A stretch of DNA of 64,000 nucleotides from Lentisphaeria bacterium (GTDB lineage Bacteria > Verrucomicrobiota > Lentisphaeria > Victivallales > Victivallaceae), in contig CAAGED010000011.1 of NCBI GenBank assembly GCA_900768505.1, positions 62,001-126,000 of the forward strand, given 5' to 3'. This document shows positions 26,269 through 35,669 of this stretch, one piece after another; the stretch's first letter is position 1, and every line of letters starts with the position of its first letter. Under the pieces are notes generated by a model. That model saw only the letters and a list, made by a program, of their open reading frames with translations. It was not told where the DNA came from and searched no databases. The position numbers and the translations under genes are program-made.

Positions 26269-28518
26269 CTAATTATGATTTAATGAGTCACTTTTATTTA
26301 ATGATATTTCTACTAAAATATTAGCTCCGTACATAAGATACAATCTGGAAAATGTTTTTTCACTGAACCATGCCTCTTTTTGTCGATTTATTTTATCAAT
26401 TTGTTGTTGCATCAGATTAAATTCCTCCTTCTTTGCGTCAAGCTCCTCCTGACCGGAATTTTTTTCAAACTCAGGCAAATCTTCCGTATTTGTCAATTTT
26501 TCATTTAATCGTCTAATTTCATTATGCAACGAATTCAAATCTTTATTCAATTGTTTTAATGTTGCATCCATATTATTCCAGATATCAGGATAATCCACTT
26601 TAAATGTCAAATTATCAAACTGCAACGGAGCAATTTTAATTCCCCGCGGCACGCCACTAATCAAATATGAATTGAGATAATCAGGCAGCATTTTAAGGTG
26701 CATCATCATTTTTTTGGGTAATGGAACCAATATCCACGCATGTTCTTCCATAATTTTCCCATTTACCACAGCAGGATAAATCGCCTCATTTACCGCATAT
26801 TTGAAATCTCCCAACTTCATCGACTGAACAATGACGGACAACTTCTCATTAGCCTCCTCCTTTTGAAGGCGCTTGATTTCCAGACCGCCGGCTAATATTT
26901 CAAAACCTAATAATGTCTGCAATTTTGTATTGTGTCGCTTACGCAAAACAAATACCCTTCCTCCCTCCCGTTCCAAGTCATAACTTACTCCATTTACCGT
27001 ACCCGGCAATAAATTCAACTGCAAGTCAGTAATTTTACAATCCTCCGACAACGGCAATCTCAGTTGTACCCTGGAAAGCTCCCGGTTTAAAAGAAAATTC
27101 AACAACTCCATTCGCAAATTTAAAATTTCATCCCCGGTTAATTTTGCCACCGCCGCAACCTCTGTCTTGCCTTTCTCGGATGATGAAATAACGGTTGAAT
27201 TTTCTGGAGACACCGCCGCCGTTTCGGCAAGAGATAGGTTTTCCGGCATACCAACCGGATTGGCAGGATTTGTAGTTTTTTCTTCGGCATAGTCCACCGG
27301 TTTTTCCGGTAACGCCACTGGCAAGTTATTATTTTGTGTAGACTGAACACCATTATTCGCCGCGCCGACGGCATTAACCGTATTACTCCTGCCATCTGAT
27401 TCAGAACGCCCTTTCCAGAACCAGCCATACACCCCCAGGAAAATTGCCGCCGCAAGCAGAATAAATATCCAAATCATCCCACCTGCCGAAGCATGTTTTT
27501 TTCCACTCTCAAGTTTAAGATAATCATCATCCCAGGAGATTTGAGTACCTGACTGCGTTTTGGAAGTATCAGGCTGGGGAAAAACAATTTCGGTTGGCTG
27601 ATTGATTTCGGAAGCCGCCAAAAGGTCGTCGCCATTAAATTCGCAACTGCTCTTCCGTTCCGAAGCAGCTTCCTCCGCCGGCGGCTTAATGTTCACCACC
27701 GAACCACTGCGTGCCGCTTCGATAAAATTTACAGCTTCCGGAAATACCAGCAACGGATCATGCTTCAACGCCGCTAAATCCAACACAAGCACTTCGTTAC
27801 TGCGCTGCGCTTGAATCAATGCCGGACAATCCCGCAGACAAAAACGCCATGAACAACTGAATTGCCCATGCAAACGGGTGAAATATGTATTAAAAGTCAC
27901 CTGCCACTGCAACTGATCCGGCAATAAACTCAACGCCTCCGACAATAAACGAAATGAATCAATCCCGGGTGCAAAAACCACATACAACGGCTTCTCCGGA
28001 TTCAACACCGCCTGAGCAGCCAACACTCCGGCCCAACCGGCATCTCCTGCAACTTCGCGCCAATAATCCGCCACCCCGGACGTCGAATTAACCATCGGCC
28101 AAACGGCTGATTTTTCAATGATATACGGTTCTCCGCTCCAGGAGTTCAAAAGCAAATTATTATCGCAACACTCTTTTATCAATGCCCCTAAGCCACAATG
28201 CGGACGTGACTCAACCTCCGACATCAAGTGATGCGCCAATACGTTTGAGCGACCGGAATAATCAAATCCGGCAAACTTTACCTGGCTGATAACATCATAC
28301 TGAGTTCCGGCATAATTATAAAGATAATGAATAAATGATTTCGGGTTAAGTTCCGCCTGCTCGTCATGTGGAGGAAATACCAATGAATAACCACTGCACA
28401 TGGATAAAGTACGAACAACATCCGGCGGCATTCCTCTGGTACAAGCCACCACTCCCAGACCACTGCTGCCCGGCTTCAGACAACGGGGCAGCGAAGTGTA
28501 AATCATCTGATAGATCAT
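26269..28518 (-). CDS. GAP1-N2-type GTPase-associated membrane protein
   Basis: The first about 230 residues match what I know of the GTPase-associated protein 1 N-terminal type 2 domain: QMIYTSLPRCLKPGSSGLGVV, TRGMPPDVVRTLSMCSGY, YDVISQVKFAGFDYSGRSNVLAHHL. In known systems this domain is encoded beside a TRAFAC-type GTPase and is thought to act on it. A disordered linker and one membrane helix follow (near residue 350, GGMIWIFILLAAAIFLGVYGWFW). After these come an extracytoplasmic domain and a terminal coiled coil (LKQLNKDLNSLHNEIRRLNEKL). The gene begins directly after the GTPase stop. The domain call is from recognition of the sequence pattern; the GAP activity is inference. Confidence 0.75.
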   Translation of the reverse strand: MIYQMIYTSLPRCLKPGSSGLGVVACTRGMPPDVVRTLSMCSGYSLVFPPHDEQAELNPKSFIHYLYNYAGTQYDVISQVKFAGFDYSGRSNVLAHHLMSEVESRPHCGLGALIKECCDNNLLLNSWSGEPYIIEKSAVWPMVNSTSGVADYWREVAGDAGWAGVLAAQAVLNPEKPLYVVFAPGIDSFRLLSEALSLLPDQLQWQVTFNTYFTRLHGQFSCSWRFCLRDCPALIQAQRSNEVLVLDLAALKHDPLLVFPEAVNFIEAARSGSVVNIKPPAEEAASERKSSCEFNGDDLLAASEINQPTEIVFPQPDTSKTQSGTQISWDDDYLKLESGKKHASAGGMIWIFILLAAAIFLGVYGWFWKGRSESDGRSNTVNAVGAANNGVQSTQNNNLPVALPEKPVDYAEEKTTNPANPVGMPENLSLAETAAVSPENSTVISSSEKGKTEVAAVAKLTGDEILNLRMELLNFLLNRELSRVQLRLPLSEDCKITDLQLNLLPGTVNGVSYDLEREGGRVFVLRKRHNTKLQTLLGFEILAGGLEIKRLQKEEANEKLSVIVQSMKLGDFKYAVNEAIYPAVVNGKIMEEHAWILVPLPKKMMMHLKMLPDYLNSYLISGVPRGIKIAPLQFDNLTFKVDYPDIWNNMDATLKQLNKDLNSLHNEIRRLNEKLTNTEDLPEFEKNSGQEELDAKKEEFNLMQQQIDKINRQKEAWFSEKTFSRLYLMYGANILVEISLNKSDSLNHN

Positions 28519-30456
28519 TTACAAATTCTCCCAAAAATCACCCTTTTCGCCATCATCAACACTGCTTGACTTCCCCGCTGACGGCACCAAAAAGCGCCCG
28601 CCTGCTTCAATATCCTTGATTATTTTGCCGCCGTAATTGGCCGGCAGGCGCACAACTGCGCCGTCACGCTTTTTAAAACAAATCAAATAATCCTCCAGCC
28701 AATACTCCGCCGGAATAAAGGTTACGTCATCCGCCTCCCGCATTTGAATATTAATCAAATGCTTCTGCGCCAACATCCATAAAAACGGTACGTCACTCCA
28801 AATCGGTTTGATCCGGCTGGGACGCACTCCCCAAAAGTGTCTGCTTTCGGAATACTCCGGCGATGCACCAAGCGAACTATTAGGCAGAAAAATCACATTG
28901 CTGCACGCCATTTCCACCTCGCTGACAAACTCAGGAACCAAATTCATCAGCAGCTTCCTGGTGTAATAAGCCACATTGTCCAGAATGTAACCATCCACTG
29001 CACAATCCTGATGCCGCATGCCTCGACTTACCGCCTCCATGCCTGCCACATCCAATGGCAGCAAATGACGCCACTGGTCATATTTGCTGATAACAATCAA
29101 CAATGGACGGGTGTATTTATCCGAAAAACCAATGGCTCTTCGACGACGCAGCCGGGATAACATTTCAGAGAGCAAAATATTCTGATTTTGCATTTTTATC
29201 CGCTCGTCGGCAGAATTTGTTTCACTGACGATATACTTTCGGAAGCGGGGATCCAGCGTTGGATCAAACAAGAAAACAATCCCGTCCGACAACGCCAGAT
29301 GTTGGGTGCCTGGATTGTTAAAATCCTCATTGCCAGGTTGGAAGTGTTCCCCTGCATTGTCGTAAAAAACCACACCAAAATTTTTCTGCCGATTTTCCTG
29401 ATAATCGAATTTGCGCAACTGGTAGATAAACGGTTTGGGTAAATTCACCTCGCGATTTTCCCAAATAATGTTATCGTACATGCCGCCGGTCATCTGGGTC
29501 TTCTCCAAAGCAACCAGCTCATCCGGGGTATCACTAAGGAAAAGTCGATTTTCGTAATTATTTATCTCCACATTGTTAATCGGGTCAGCATCCACAAACG
29601 AAATGCCAAACCGCTCCGGCAGATGATGACGCAGGCTGTTAATCATCGTAGTTATAAAATATGACTTCCCGCTGGCTGGCGCACCAACCACCGAAAAAAA
29701 CAGTGTATTCAAATCAGCCACAATCTGCGGAATACGCAAGTGACAGCGCGGACACGCCATATCAGGGCACTCCATCCCCTTGGCATCCAACGCCAGACCG
29801 TTTTTTGTAAAATGTTTAGGAATAAATCGCAACTGCCCCTCCGGTACCACCGGATCGCCGGTTAATTCCGGATGCTGAGAGATGTAGAGCATATTACCGG
29901 CATAAAATTCATGCCAGCAATGCGGACAGACAATCCGTTTTTCACCGGTAACGTCATAATCAACCGCCGCAGAGACACTCAATGTTGCGGCAACCGAATT
30001 CGAATCTGATGATGCAGAAGGGCTCAATTCGCCCAATGCATTGTCAAAACTGCTTAAAGGCAACACCTCCGGTGCTGGATCAGTCACTTCAGAAGTCTGC
30101 TCCTCAACATCTTTTACCGCAAAAATCTTCGGCTCAACTTTTGGGATCGGTGCTGCGCCTTTAAAATCAGTTTTTAAGGATATTTTACGCACAGCCTTAT
30201 CTTCTCCCCCCGTCAGAGCGCCCTCTACTCCAGCAGCAGGATTTATCTTCGGAATCAATTTCAATTTTATCGACGATTTCACCGGAAAACAATTTTTAAA
30301 TAAGTCAGTTTCTCCGCAACGCTGCCAATTATCTTTGCCATCCGGTGAAATCAGCGTATTTTCATTAATTCTGCGTCCGGCAATCGCCCGTCTGACTTCA
30401 TCATCCGACGCCGGGCCGGATAAATTATTATTTTCACTGATATACCAGTCACCCAT
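28519..30456 (-). CDS. GYF-zinc ribbon-TRAFAC-type GTPase
   Basis: First gene of the operon. Residues 1-56 form a GYF_2 domain (WYISENNNLSGPASDDEVRRAI). Residues about 57-160 are a linker. A zinc ribbon follows (CPHC, then CPDMACPRC further on). The GTPase domain has the P-loop GAPASGKS at 258-265, a switch/Walker B motif YDNAGEHF with D366 and G369, and SKYD (457-460) in place of NKxD, with a hydrophobic strand before it (PLLIVISKYD). These features point to a GTPase of the double-GTPase/TRAFAC group found next to GAP1 genes in bacteria. There is no membrane segment, so it is likely cytoplasmic and recruited to the membrane proteins. GTP specificity is inferred, since SKYD departs from the consensus. 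Confidence 0.78.
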   Translation of the reverse strand: MGDWYISENNNLSGPASDDEVRRAIAGRRINENTLISPDGKDNWQRCGETDLFKNCFPVKSSIKLKLIPKINPAAGVEGALTGGEDKAVRKISLKTDFKGAAPIPKVEPKIFAVKDVEEQTSEVTDPAPEVLPLSSFDNALGELSPSASSDSNSVAATLSVSAAVDYDVTGEKRIVCPHCWHEFYAGNMLYISQHPELTGDPVVPEGQLRFIPKHFTKNGLALDAKGMECPDMACPRCHLRIPQIVADLNTLFFSVVGAPASGKSYFITTMINSLRHHLPERFGISFVDADPINNVEINNYENRLFLSDTPDELVALEKTQMTGGMYDNIIWENREVNLPKPFIYQLRKFDYQENRQKNFGVVFYDNAGEHFQPGNEDFNNPGTQHLALSDGIVFLFDPTLDPRFRKYIVSETNSADERIKMQNQNILLSEMLSRLRRRRAIGFSDKYTRPLLIVISKYDQWRHLLPLDVAGMEAVSRGMRHQDCAVDGYILDNVAYYTRKLLMNLVPEFVSEVEMACSNVIFLPNSSLGASPEYSESRHFWGVRPSRIKPIWSDVPFLWMLAQKHLINIQMREADDVTFIPAEYWLEDYLICFKKRDGAVVRLPANYGGKIIKDIEAGGRFLVPSAGKSSSVDDGEKGDFWENL

Positions 30457-30506
30457 TGTCCGCTCCTGACTTTTGTTGCATTTACCGCAACAAACTGAAA
30501 AAATTT

Positions 30507-32162
30507 TTATTTGTGAATCGAGTAAATTACCTCTCCACTGGCCGTATCCATGACATTAAACGCTTCATGATGCAATGCGGCATCCGAGCGGAAACTTAGG
30601 TTATTGCCGTATTTCTCCTCCAATTCACACAAAATATGAGCATCTTCATTTTTTAAACGCGCCAATACATCCGGGTGCATCACCACCCGTATCGCCGAAA
30701 TCTTCAACCGCTTGTTCTTCAAAATCCCCAATAACGCCCGCTGAATCTCCACACTCATACTCATTGGAGACTTTATACTGCCGGTGCCATGACAATATGG
30801 GCACGAGTCAAATACTGTATCATTAATACTCTCATGTTCCCGCTGCCGGGTCATCTCCATCAAACCAAGTTTACTCAACGGCAAAATCTTAATTTTCGCC
30901 CGGTCTTCCTTCACCAGCCGATTCATCGTCTTAAACAACTCGTCACGGTCACGGGAGTTGCGCATATCAATAAAATCAATCACCACCAATCCGCCAATAT
31001 TACGCAACCGCAACTGCCGGGCAATCTCCGCCGCGGCCTCCAAATTGGTCTGCACAATCACTTCATTATTTTCGCCCTGCCGCTTGCCATGCCCGGTGTT
31101 GACATCAATGGCAATCAACGCCTCAGTTTCGTCAATGCAAATGCAGCCGCCGCTAGGCAGCGGGACCTGACGATTAAAGACCAATTTGAGCTGATCGCTG
31201 ACCTTGTAGGTGTCAAAAATTGGTTTTGCCTGCTTGTAATGCGTAACCTTGGTGGCAATTTTAGCCCCGCCGACTTTTTTCACCATGGAGTAAATTTTAT
31301 TGAAAGAATCCTGATCGTCCACCACAATTTCATTGATCTCTTCAGTCATAAAATCACGCACCGTGCGCTCAATCAATGTCGGCTCCTGATAAACAATTCC
31401 AGGTCCGGTGCTGGCATCGACCGCTGCAATCAACTGATCCCAATATTCCAGAAGCAACTTCAGATCATGCTTGAAATAAACACTCTTCTGCCCCTCGCCG
31501 GCAGTACGGCAAATCAATCCCATGCCGGATGGCACGTCCAAAGCCTTCAACACATTACGTAAACGTTCCCGCTCCGCCTTCTCTTCGATTTTAGTTGACA
31601 AAGCAAGATGTGATGAGTATGGCAATAATACCAGATAACGCCCGGGAATGGAGAGATTGGTAGTTACCCGCGCCCCCTTGGTGCCAATCGGTCCCTTGGA
31701 GACCTGAACCAGCAGCTGAGTTCCCGGTTTGAACAATTCAGGTATATCCTGAATTGTCATTTTACTCTTGCGTCGGGTATTCTCCTTCTCCAGCAATTGA
31801 CTGGCCAAGTTGTTCTTTTTTTTCTTGGATTTGCGTTTGTTGCCCTGCTCTGAATCGTTTTCGGAAATTGTCGAAGCAATGCACTCGTAAGAATCTTCTC
31901 CATACTCCAACAAATCCCAATAATGCAGAAATGCATTTTTACCAACTCCGATATCAATAAATGCAGCCTGCAACGAAGGCTGCAAATTAATAATTTTCCC
32001 CAAATATATCGACCCCGGCTCCGGCATGTCGCTGTCACGCTCCAAATGATACGCCTCAAGACGTTCATTGTTCAACATGGCGAAACGAGTTTCAAGTTTG
32101 CCGCAGTTCAATATAATTTTTTTATTTGTTCCCGTTCTTCCAAGCATTTCTAAATATCTCAC
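30507..32162 (-). CDS. rng: Ribonuclease G/E family endoribonuclease
   Basis: Rne/Rng enzymes cleave single-stranded RNA in mRNA decay and rRNA maturation. The N-terminal S1 domain is seen at GSIYLGKIINLQPSLQAAFI and KNAFLHYWDLLEY, interrupted by a lysine-rich insertion (KRKSKKKKNN). The catalytic DNase I-like part has IAIDVNTGHGKRQG and GGLVVIDFIDM. The zinc-link cysteines are in CPYCHGTGSI near residue 455. At 551 residues it matches RNase G rather than the long RNase E. GTG at 32162 or ATG at 32147 could be the start; neither has a strong ribosome site. It lies between fmt and the GTPase operon on the same strand. Confidence 0.92.
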   Translation of the reverse strand: MRYLEMLGRTGTNKKIILNCGKLETRFAMLNNERLEAYHLERDSDMPEPGSIYLGKIINLQPSLQAAFIDIGVGKNAFLHYWDLLEYGEDSYECIASTISENDSEQGNKRKSKKKKNNLASQLLEKENTRRKSKMTIQDIPELFKPGTQLLVQVSKGPIGTKGARVTTNLSIPGRYLVLLPYSSHLALSTKIEEKAERERLRNVLKALDVPSGMGLICRTAGEGQKSVYFKHDLKLLLEYWDQLIAAVDASTGPGIVYQEPTLIERTVRDFMTEEINEIVVDDQDSFNKIYSMVKKVGGAKIATKVTHYKQAKPIFDTYKVSDQLKLVFNRQVPLPSGGCICIDETEALIAIDVNTGHGKRQGENNEVIVQTNLEAAAEIARQLRLRNIGGLVVIDFIDMRNSRDRDELFKTMNRLVKEDRAKIKILPLSKLGLMEMTRQREHESINDTVFDSCPYCHGTGSIKSPMSMSVEIQRALLGILKNKRLKISAIRVVMHPDVLARLKNEDAHILCELEEKYGNNLSFRSDAALHHEAFNVMDTASGEVIYSIHK

Positions 32163-32193
32163 AAATTCATTTTTTAAATTATCTTAAATTTTT

Positions 32194-33153
32194 TTAATTC
32201 ATATCTACAAAACCACTCGACATCCGGCAGCCATTTACAAAAGCCGCCGCCGACATGCTTTTCTTCCCCTGAGGCAACAACATCCGCAATTCCAACGCCC
32301 CCTCGCCGCAGGCAATAATTACCGCTTTTTTATCCGCCTGCAGAATCTCCCCCGGCACTCCGGACACCTCCGGCATTATCCGCGCCTCAATAATGGTTAT
32401 TACGTACTCTTTGTTTTCTGGTAAAGCCAACTTGAACCACGCACCTGGCCACGGGTAAAACGCCCGAATTTTCGCCTCAATAAGCGCAGCAGGCTCATTA
32501 AAGTTAATTTTGCCGTGCTCCTTGCGAATTTTGCCGGTCATGGAGACACCATCCCTGCTCTGGGGAACTTCAACATAAAGACCGCTGCGGATGCCTAAAA
32601 GCGTTTCCACCACATAATCGCCGGCATATTTGCCCAAGGCCAATTCCAAATCACTGCAATATTCGCTCATATTAAGCGGATAAACTAATCGCCGGAACAC
32701 TCCGCCGGTATCCAATCCCCGCTCCATCTTCATAAAGCAAACACCGGTATAATTATCCCGGGAGGCAATCGCCGCCACAATTGGTGATGCTCCGCGGAAG
32801 CGCGGCAACAGCGACGCATGAATATTAACACATCCGCAAGGTGGTAAATTGAGAAAATCCTGCTTCAAAAGCTGTCCGAAAGAGACAACCAAAACCATAT
32901 CTGGATGCAATTTTTTCAGGTGTTTCAAAAAATCCTCAGCATTTACATTTTCAATCTTGTCAATTGCAAGATTGTGTTCTTCGGCATACTCCCCGATTGG
33001 AGTAGGTTGTAAATGTCGATTACGTCCGGCGGGACGATCCAGTTGCGTACCGATTCCGCACATATTTATATCCGACGATTGCAAAAGTTTTTCCAGTACA
33101 GGCACGGCAATCTTGCCGGAACCAAGAAAATATACATTAAGTTTGGAATCCAT
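32194..33153 (-). CDS. fmt: Methionyl-tRNA formyltransferase
   Basis: Fmt formylates the initiator methionyl-tRNA using 10-formyltetrahydrofolate. Marks are the N-terminal Rossmann-like strand LNVYFLGSGKIAVPVL, the folate-site motif VNIHASLLPRFRGASPI, the catalytic aspartate region MERGLDTGGVF, and the C-terminal OB-like domain (KIRAFYPWPGAWF). I choose ATG 33153 (MDSKLNVYF), which yields 319 residues, the normal size. The 22 extra upstream residues are cysteine- and charge-rich and not family-like. GGAG lies 12 bases ahead of the ATG. No def gene is adjacent. Confidence 0.94.
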   Translation of the reverse strand: MDSKLNVYFLGSGKIAVPVLEKLLQSSDINMCGIGTQLDRPAGRNRHLQPTPIGEYAEEHNLAIDKIENVNAEDFLKHLKKLHPDMVLVVSFGQLLKQDFLNLPPCGCVNIHASLLPRFRGASPIVAAIASRDNYTGVCFMKMERGLDTGGVFRRLVYPLNMSEYCSDLELALGKYAGDYVVETLLGIRSGLYVEVPQSRDGVSMTGKIRKEHGKINFNEPAALIEAKIRAFYPWPGAWFKLALPENKEYVITIIEARIMPEVSGVPGEILQADKKAVIIACGEGALELRMLLPQGKKSMSAAAFVNGCRMSSGFVDMN

Positions 33154-33325
33154 AGCTTTAAAAATATCTCCGCATCGGCGTTCTTTTGAACAATAATAAA
33201 AACCCGTTTTATTCAACAATAATTCACTATAAATGAATATAGTATGTTTTTTCTAAATTTCGAGCAATTCTTATGATTTTTTAAAAATCTTTTTGCAATA
33301 TTTTTCATTATTTGCTCTAGAGATG

Positions 33326-33368
33326 AAAAAAACGCCCGCCGAACTCAATTATCCGGCAGACGTCCAAT
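33326..33368 (-). terminator. Terminator of the V-ATPase operon
   Basis: On the minus strand ACGTCTGCCG pairs with CGGCGGGCGT (two G-U pairs) around an A/T-rich loop, followed by seven T residues, just past the K-subunit stop. Confidence 0.85.
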
Positions 33369-33383
33369 TAATTTAAGTAGTTT

Positions 33384-33881
33384 TTACTCGGCAATTGCTG
33401 CTGCCGCTACCGCCGCCTTCGGCAGCAACGACATACTGAACACCAATGCGAAAATCGCTACGGTTTCAATTACACCCAATACCATCAGGTAATAAGCAAA
33501 ACCCTTGCCTGTTTCCGCCAGCGCATCACTGCCGCCAGCCGCCGCCCGGCCTTGATACCAGGCTGAAACCCCCATTGCCAAACCGGCCATTAAGCCAACC
33601 AGCAAAAAGAGCGGCCACTGCAAATATGCTTCCGGATTGTCCAGCATTGACTTATTCATTGCATTCATCAGCACAAATCCGTAAATAGTCTGGGAGAGCG
33701 GCGCACCGGCATAAGCCATCAGCAAAAACGGCGCCGGTTTATTCTGCGCATAACACTTCTTCCAGGCGCCGATTGTGGCGCTGCCGGCGATACCGGTACC
33801 CAATGATGAACCAATCGCGGAAAACGCTACCGCGGCATATCCGCCGCACTTGACCAATGACTGCATTACTTCTACTTCCAT
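33384..33881 (-). CDS. atpK: V-type ATPase subunit K (rotor ring proteolipid)
   Basis: 165 residues forming a duplicated two-helix hairpin. The second hairpin holds the ion-carrying glutamate in GVIETVAIFALV. The first hairpin has PLSQTIYGFVL, and the middle helix ends in SAWYQGRAA, so glutamines resembling the sodium ligands of known Na+-type rings are present (inference). Helix one carries the usual small-residue pattern (GSSLGTGIAGSATIGAW). AAGGAG precedes the ATG. It is the last gene of the seven-gene operon and follows subunit I directly, as in chlamydiae and spirochaetes. Confidence 0.93.
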   Translation of the reverse strand: MEVEVMQSLVKCGGYAAVAFSAIGSSLGTGIAGSATIGAWKKCYAQNKPAPFLLMAYAGAPLSQTIYGFVLMNAMNKSMLDNPEAYLQWPLFLLVGLMAGLAMGVSAWYQGRAAAGGSDALAETGKGFAYYLMVLGVIETVAIFALVFSMSLLPKAAVAAAAIAE

Positions 33882-33917
33882 GAGATAATCTCCTTAAATT
33901 TTATTTATTATGTATAA

Positions 33918-35669
33918 TCAGTTTTGTTTTTTAAACGGTGTAAATTCCAACCCGCTCCAAGTCAACCCGGTATGGTTGGCAAATTCCAGAGTGTTTAGCC
34001 GCACGCCGTGCACCAGCACACCCATTACACACAAGGCAATATTCAACAAATGTCCGAACAATATGATCAGTATTGAAAAATACCAGTCCCCCGGCCACAT
34101 TTCCTCCGCCATGCCGTTAAAACTTGAAGCAATATAATACCCGGATACACCAACCGCGAACAGCCGGATGTAGGACAAAATATCCACAAACGTTCCAATC
34201 GCCGAAAACGGGAAGTTAAATATCGCCCCCACATCTTTCCAGTTTATGTCAAAAATCAAAATCAAACCGAAGCCGACTGCATAAAAATAGGTCATGATTT
34301 CCGGAAAATCTCCCGGAAAAACAATCATCCGCCAAATCAGCAGAAAATTGCCCCACAATAACAACATCCAGCCGAGATTACCCAGGATTTTTCGCCATTG
34401 CACGTATGCAAAACACTGCAGTATACGCGCCGTCGAAAGCTGCACCAACGCCAATATGAAACACAACGCCTGCACATTGGCATCTTTGTTGGGCGAGGTG
34501 GCAAAGATATCCAACCCCGGAATGGCACAACCGAATAAATTACCCGACAAGCCACCCCAGATAATTGCACTGCAGCTTAAAATTGTCAGCAGTTTTCCAA
34601 CTTGGCAAATCACTGGATTATTCCGCTTGGCATGCCACAAAATCAGGGTCAAAATCAAAAATATCGTTCCGTAACCTGCATCGCCGATAATCATCCCGAA
34701 AAATATGGTGAAAAACAACATAACGCTGCCGCTCACATCAAATTCGTGATACCCCGGTTCAATACCTAAAAATTTAAACAACGGCATGATCGCCTGCGCC
34801 GGCTTCTTCACATCCAGCAACGTCGGCACCATGTCATCCGGGCCGGGATCCTCAACATTAATCGCCCAACCGTCGGCTCTGGCGCATTCAATCAGTCTGG
34901 CGCAATCCCGCTCCGGCACAAAACCGGTAATTACGCTCAACTGCTCAATATTGGCCATTCCGTCACGCACGGTCAGGAACTCAAGATCTGAAACAATATT
35001 TTTCGCATAAGCGGAAAAATCATTCTGATAGATTTTAAGCTCTTGCAATTTCTGCGCAATCTCCTTACTGCTCTCCTGCAATGCGGAATACTCACTCCTC
35101 AGCCGCGAAAGTGAGGTATCCATCGGCAAATTTGCCAACGGCAAATCCTCATCCGCCAGACTGCGCGACGCCACCACCGCAAACAAGTACTTGCCACGGA
35201 TTTGTTTAAGCAGCTCAACACTGACTCCGTCAATATCGCAACAACGCTCATAATCCCGTTTCACCCCCTCGCAGGGATAAATGTAGTAGCCGGCAGAGGC
35301 AAAATTTTTCAACTCCTCGTTGTCAAAATCGCCCCAGGCGGACAACTGCTCAAGCTTGCCGCTGGTTACTTCGAGATTCCGGACAATATCATTTCGTTCA
35401 TCCAGCAGATGAATAAACTGAGAGACAAATTCCGCACCCTTAAACGCACCAGTTCCCTTATCGCTCCCCGGGAGTGCTTTCAGCTCGGACAAACAACTTT
35501 GAATCCGGGCAATATCCTGAATCCTCGCCTGCAGTTTTATGCGGTCGCGACTCTCGCTGAGTTTCTCCGAAACCACATGCATTACGCCCAAATCCCTGAT
35601 TTTCGCCAGAGTGGACAATTTATCCGCCGCCAGCGCAATGATTTGAACTTTTTTCATTTTTACAATCAT
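33918..35669 (-). CDS. atpI: V-type ATPase subunit I
   Basis: Subunit I (a-subunit) couples the ring to ion flow. The N-terminal about 300 residues are cytoplasmic coiled-coil arms (MKKVQIIALAADKLSTLAKI onward). The C-terminal half has seven or eight membrane helices, with the conserved FGMIIGDAGYGTIFLILTL and the helix containing the essential arginine, SYIRLFAVGVSGYYIASSFN, followed by the typical HGVRLNTLEF. The ATG overlaps the subunit D stop by four bases, and AGGAGG lies seven bases upstream. At 583 residues it is slightly short for the family (600-650), as in other PVC bacteria. Confidence 0.93.
   Translation of the reverse strand: MIVKMKKVQIIALAADKLSTLAKIRDLGVMHVVSEKLSESRDRIKLQARIQDIARIQSCLSELKALPGSDKGTGAFKGAEFVSQFIHLLDERNDIVRNLEVTSGKLEQLSAWGDFDNEELKNFASAGYYIYPCEGVKRDYERCCDIDGVSVELLKQIRGKYLFAVVASRSLADEDLPLANLPMDTSLSRLRSEYSALQESSKEIAQKLQELKIYQNDFSAYAKNIVSDLEFLTVRDGMANIEQLSVITGFVPERDCARLIECARADGWAINVEDPGPDDMVPTLLDVKKPAQAIMPLFKFLGIEPGYHEFDVSGSVMLFFTIFFGMIIGDAGYGTIFLILTLILWHAKRNNPVICQVGKLLTILSCSAIIWGGLSGNLFGCAIPGLDIFATSPNKDANVQALCFILALVQLSTARILQCFAYVQWRKILGNLGWMLLLWGNFLLIWRMIVFPGDFPEIMTYFYAVGFGLILIFDINWKDVGAIFNFPFSAIGTFVDILSYIRLFAVGVSGYYIASSFNGMAEEMWPGDWYFSILIILFGHLLNIALCVMGVLVHGVRLNTLEFANHTGLTWSGLEFTPFKKQN

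Noticed and set aside
17918..30456. Reading the operon as a Zorya defence system
   Set aside because: The channel and stators are compatible in topology, but no ZorC, ZorD or ZorE-like gene and no peptidoglycan-binding domain are seen; the name is not justified.
30789..31562. 257-residue plus-strand frame opposite rng
   Set aside because: The minus-strand frame encodes clear RNase G motifs throughout.
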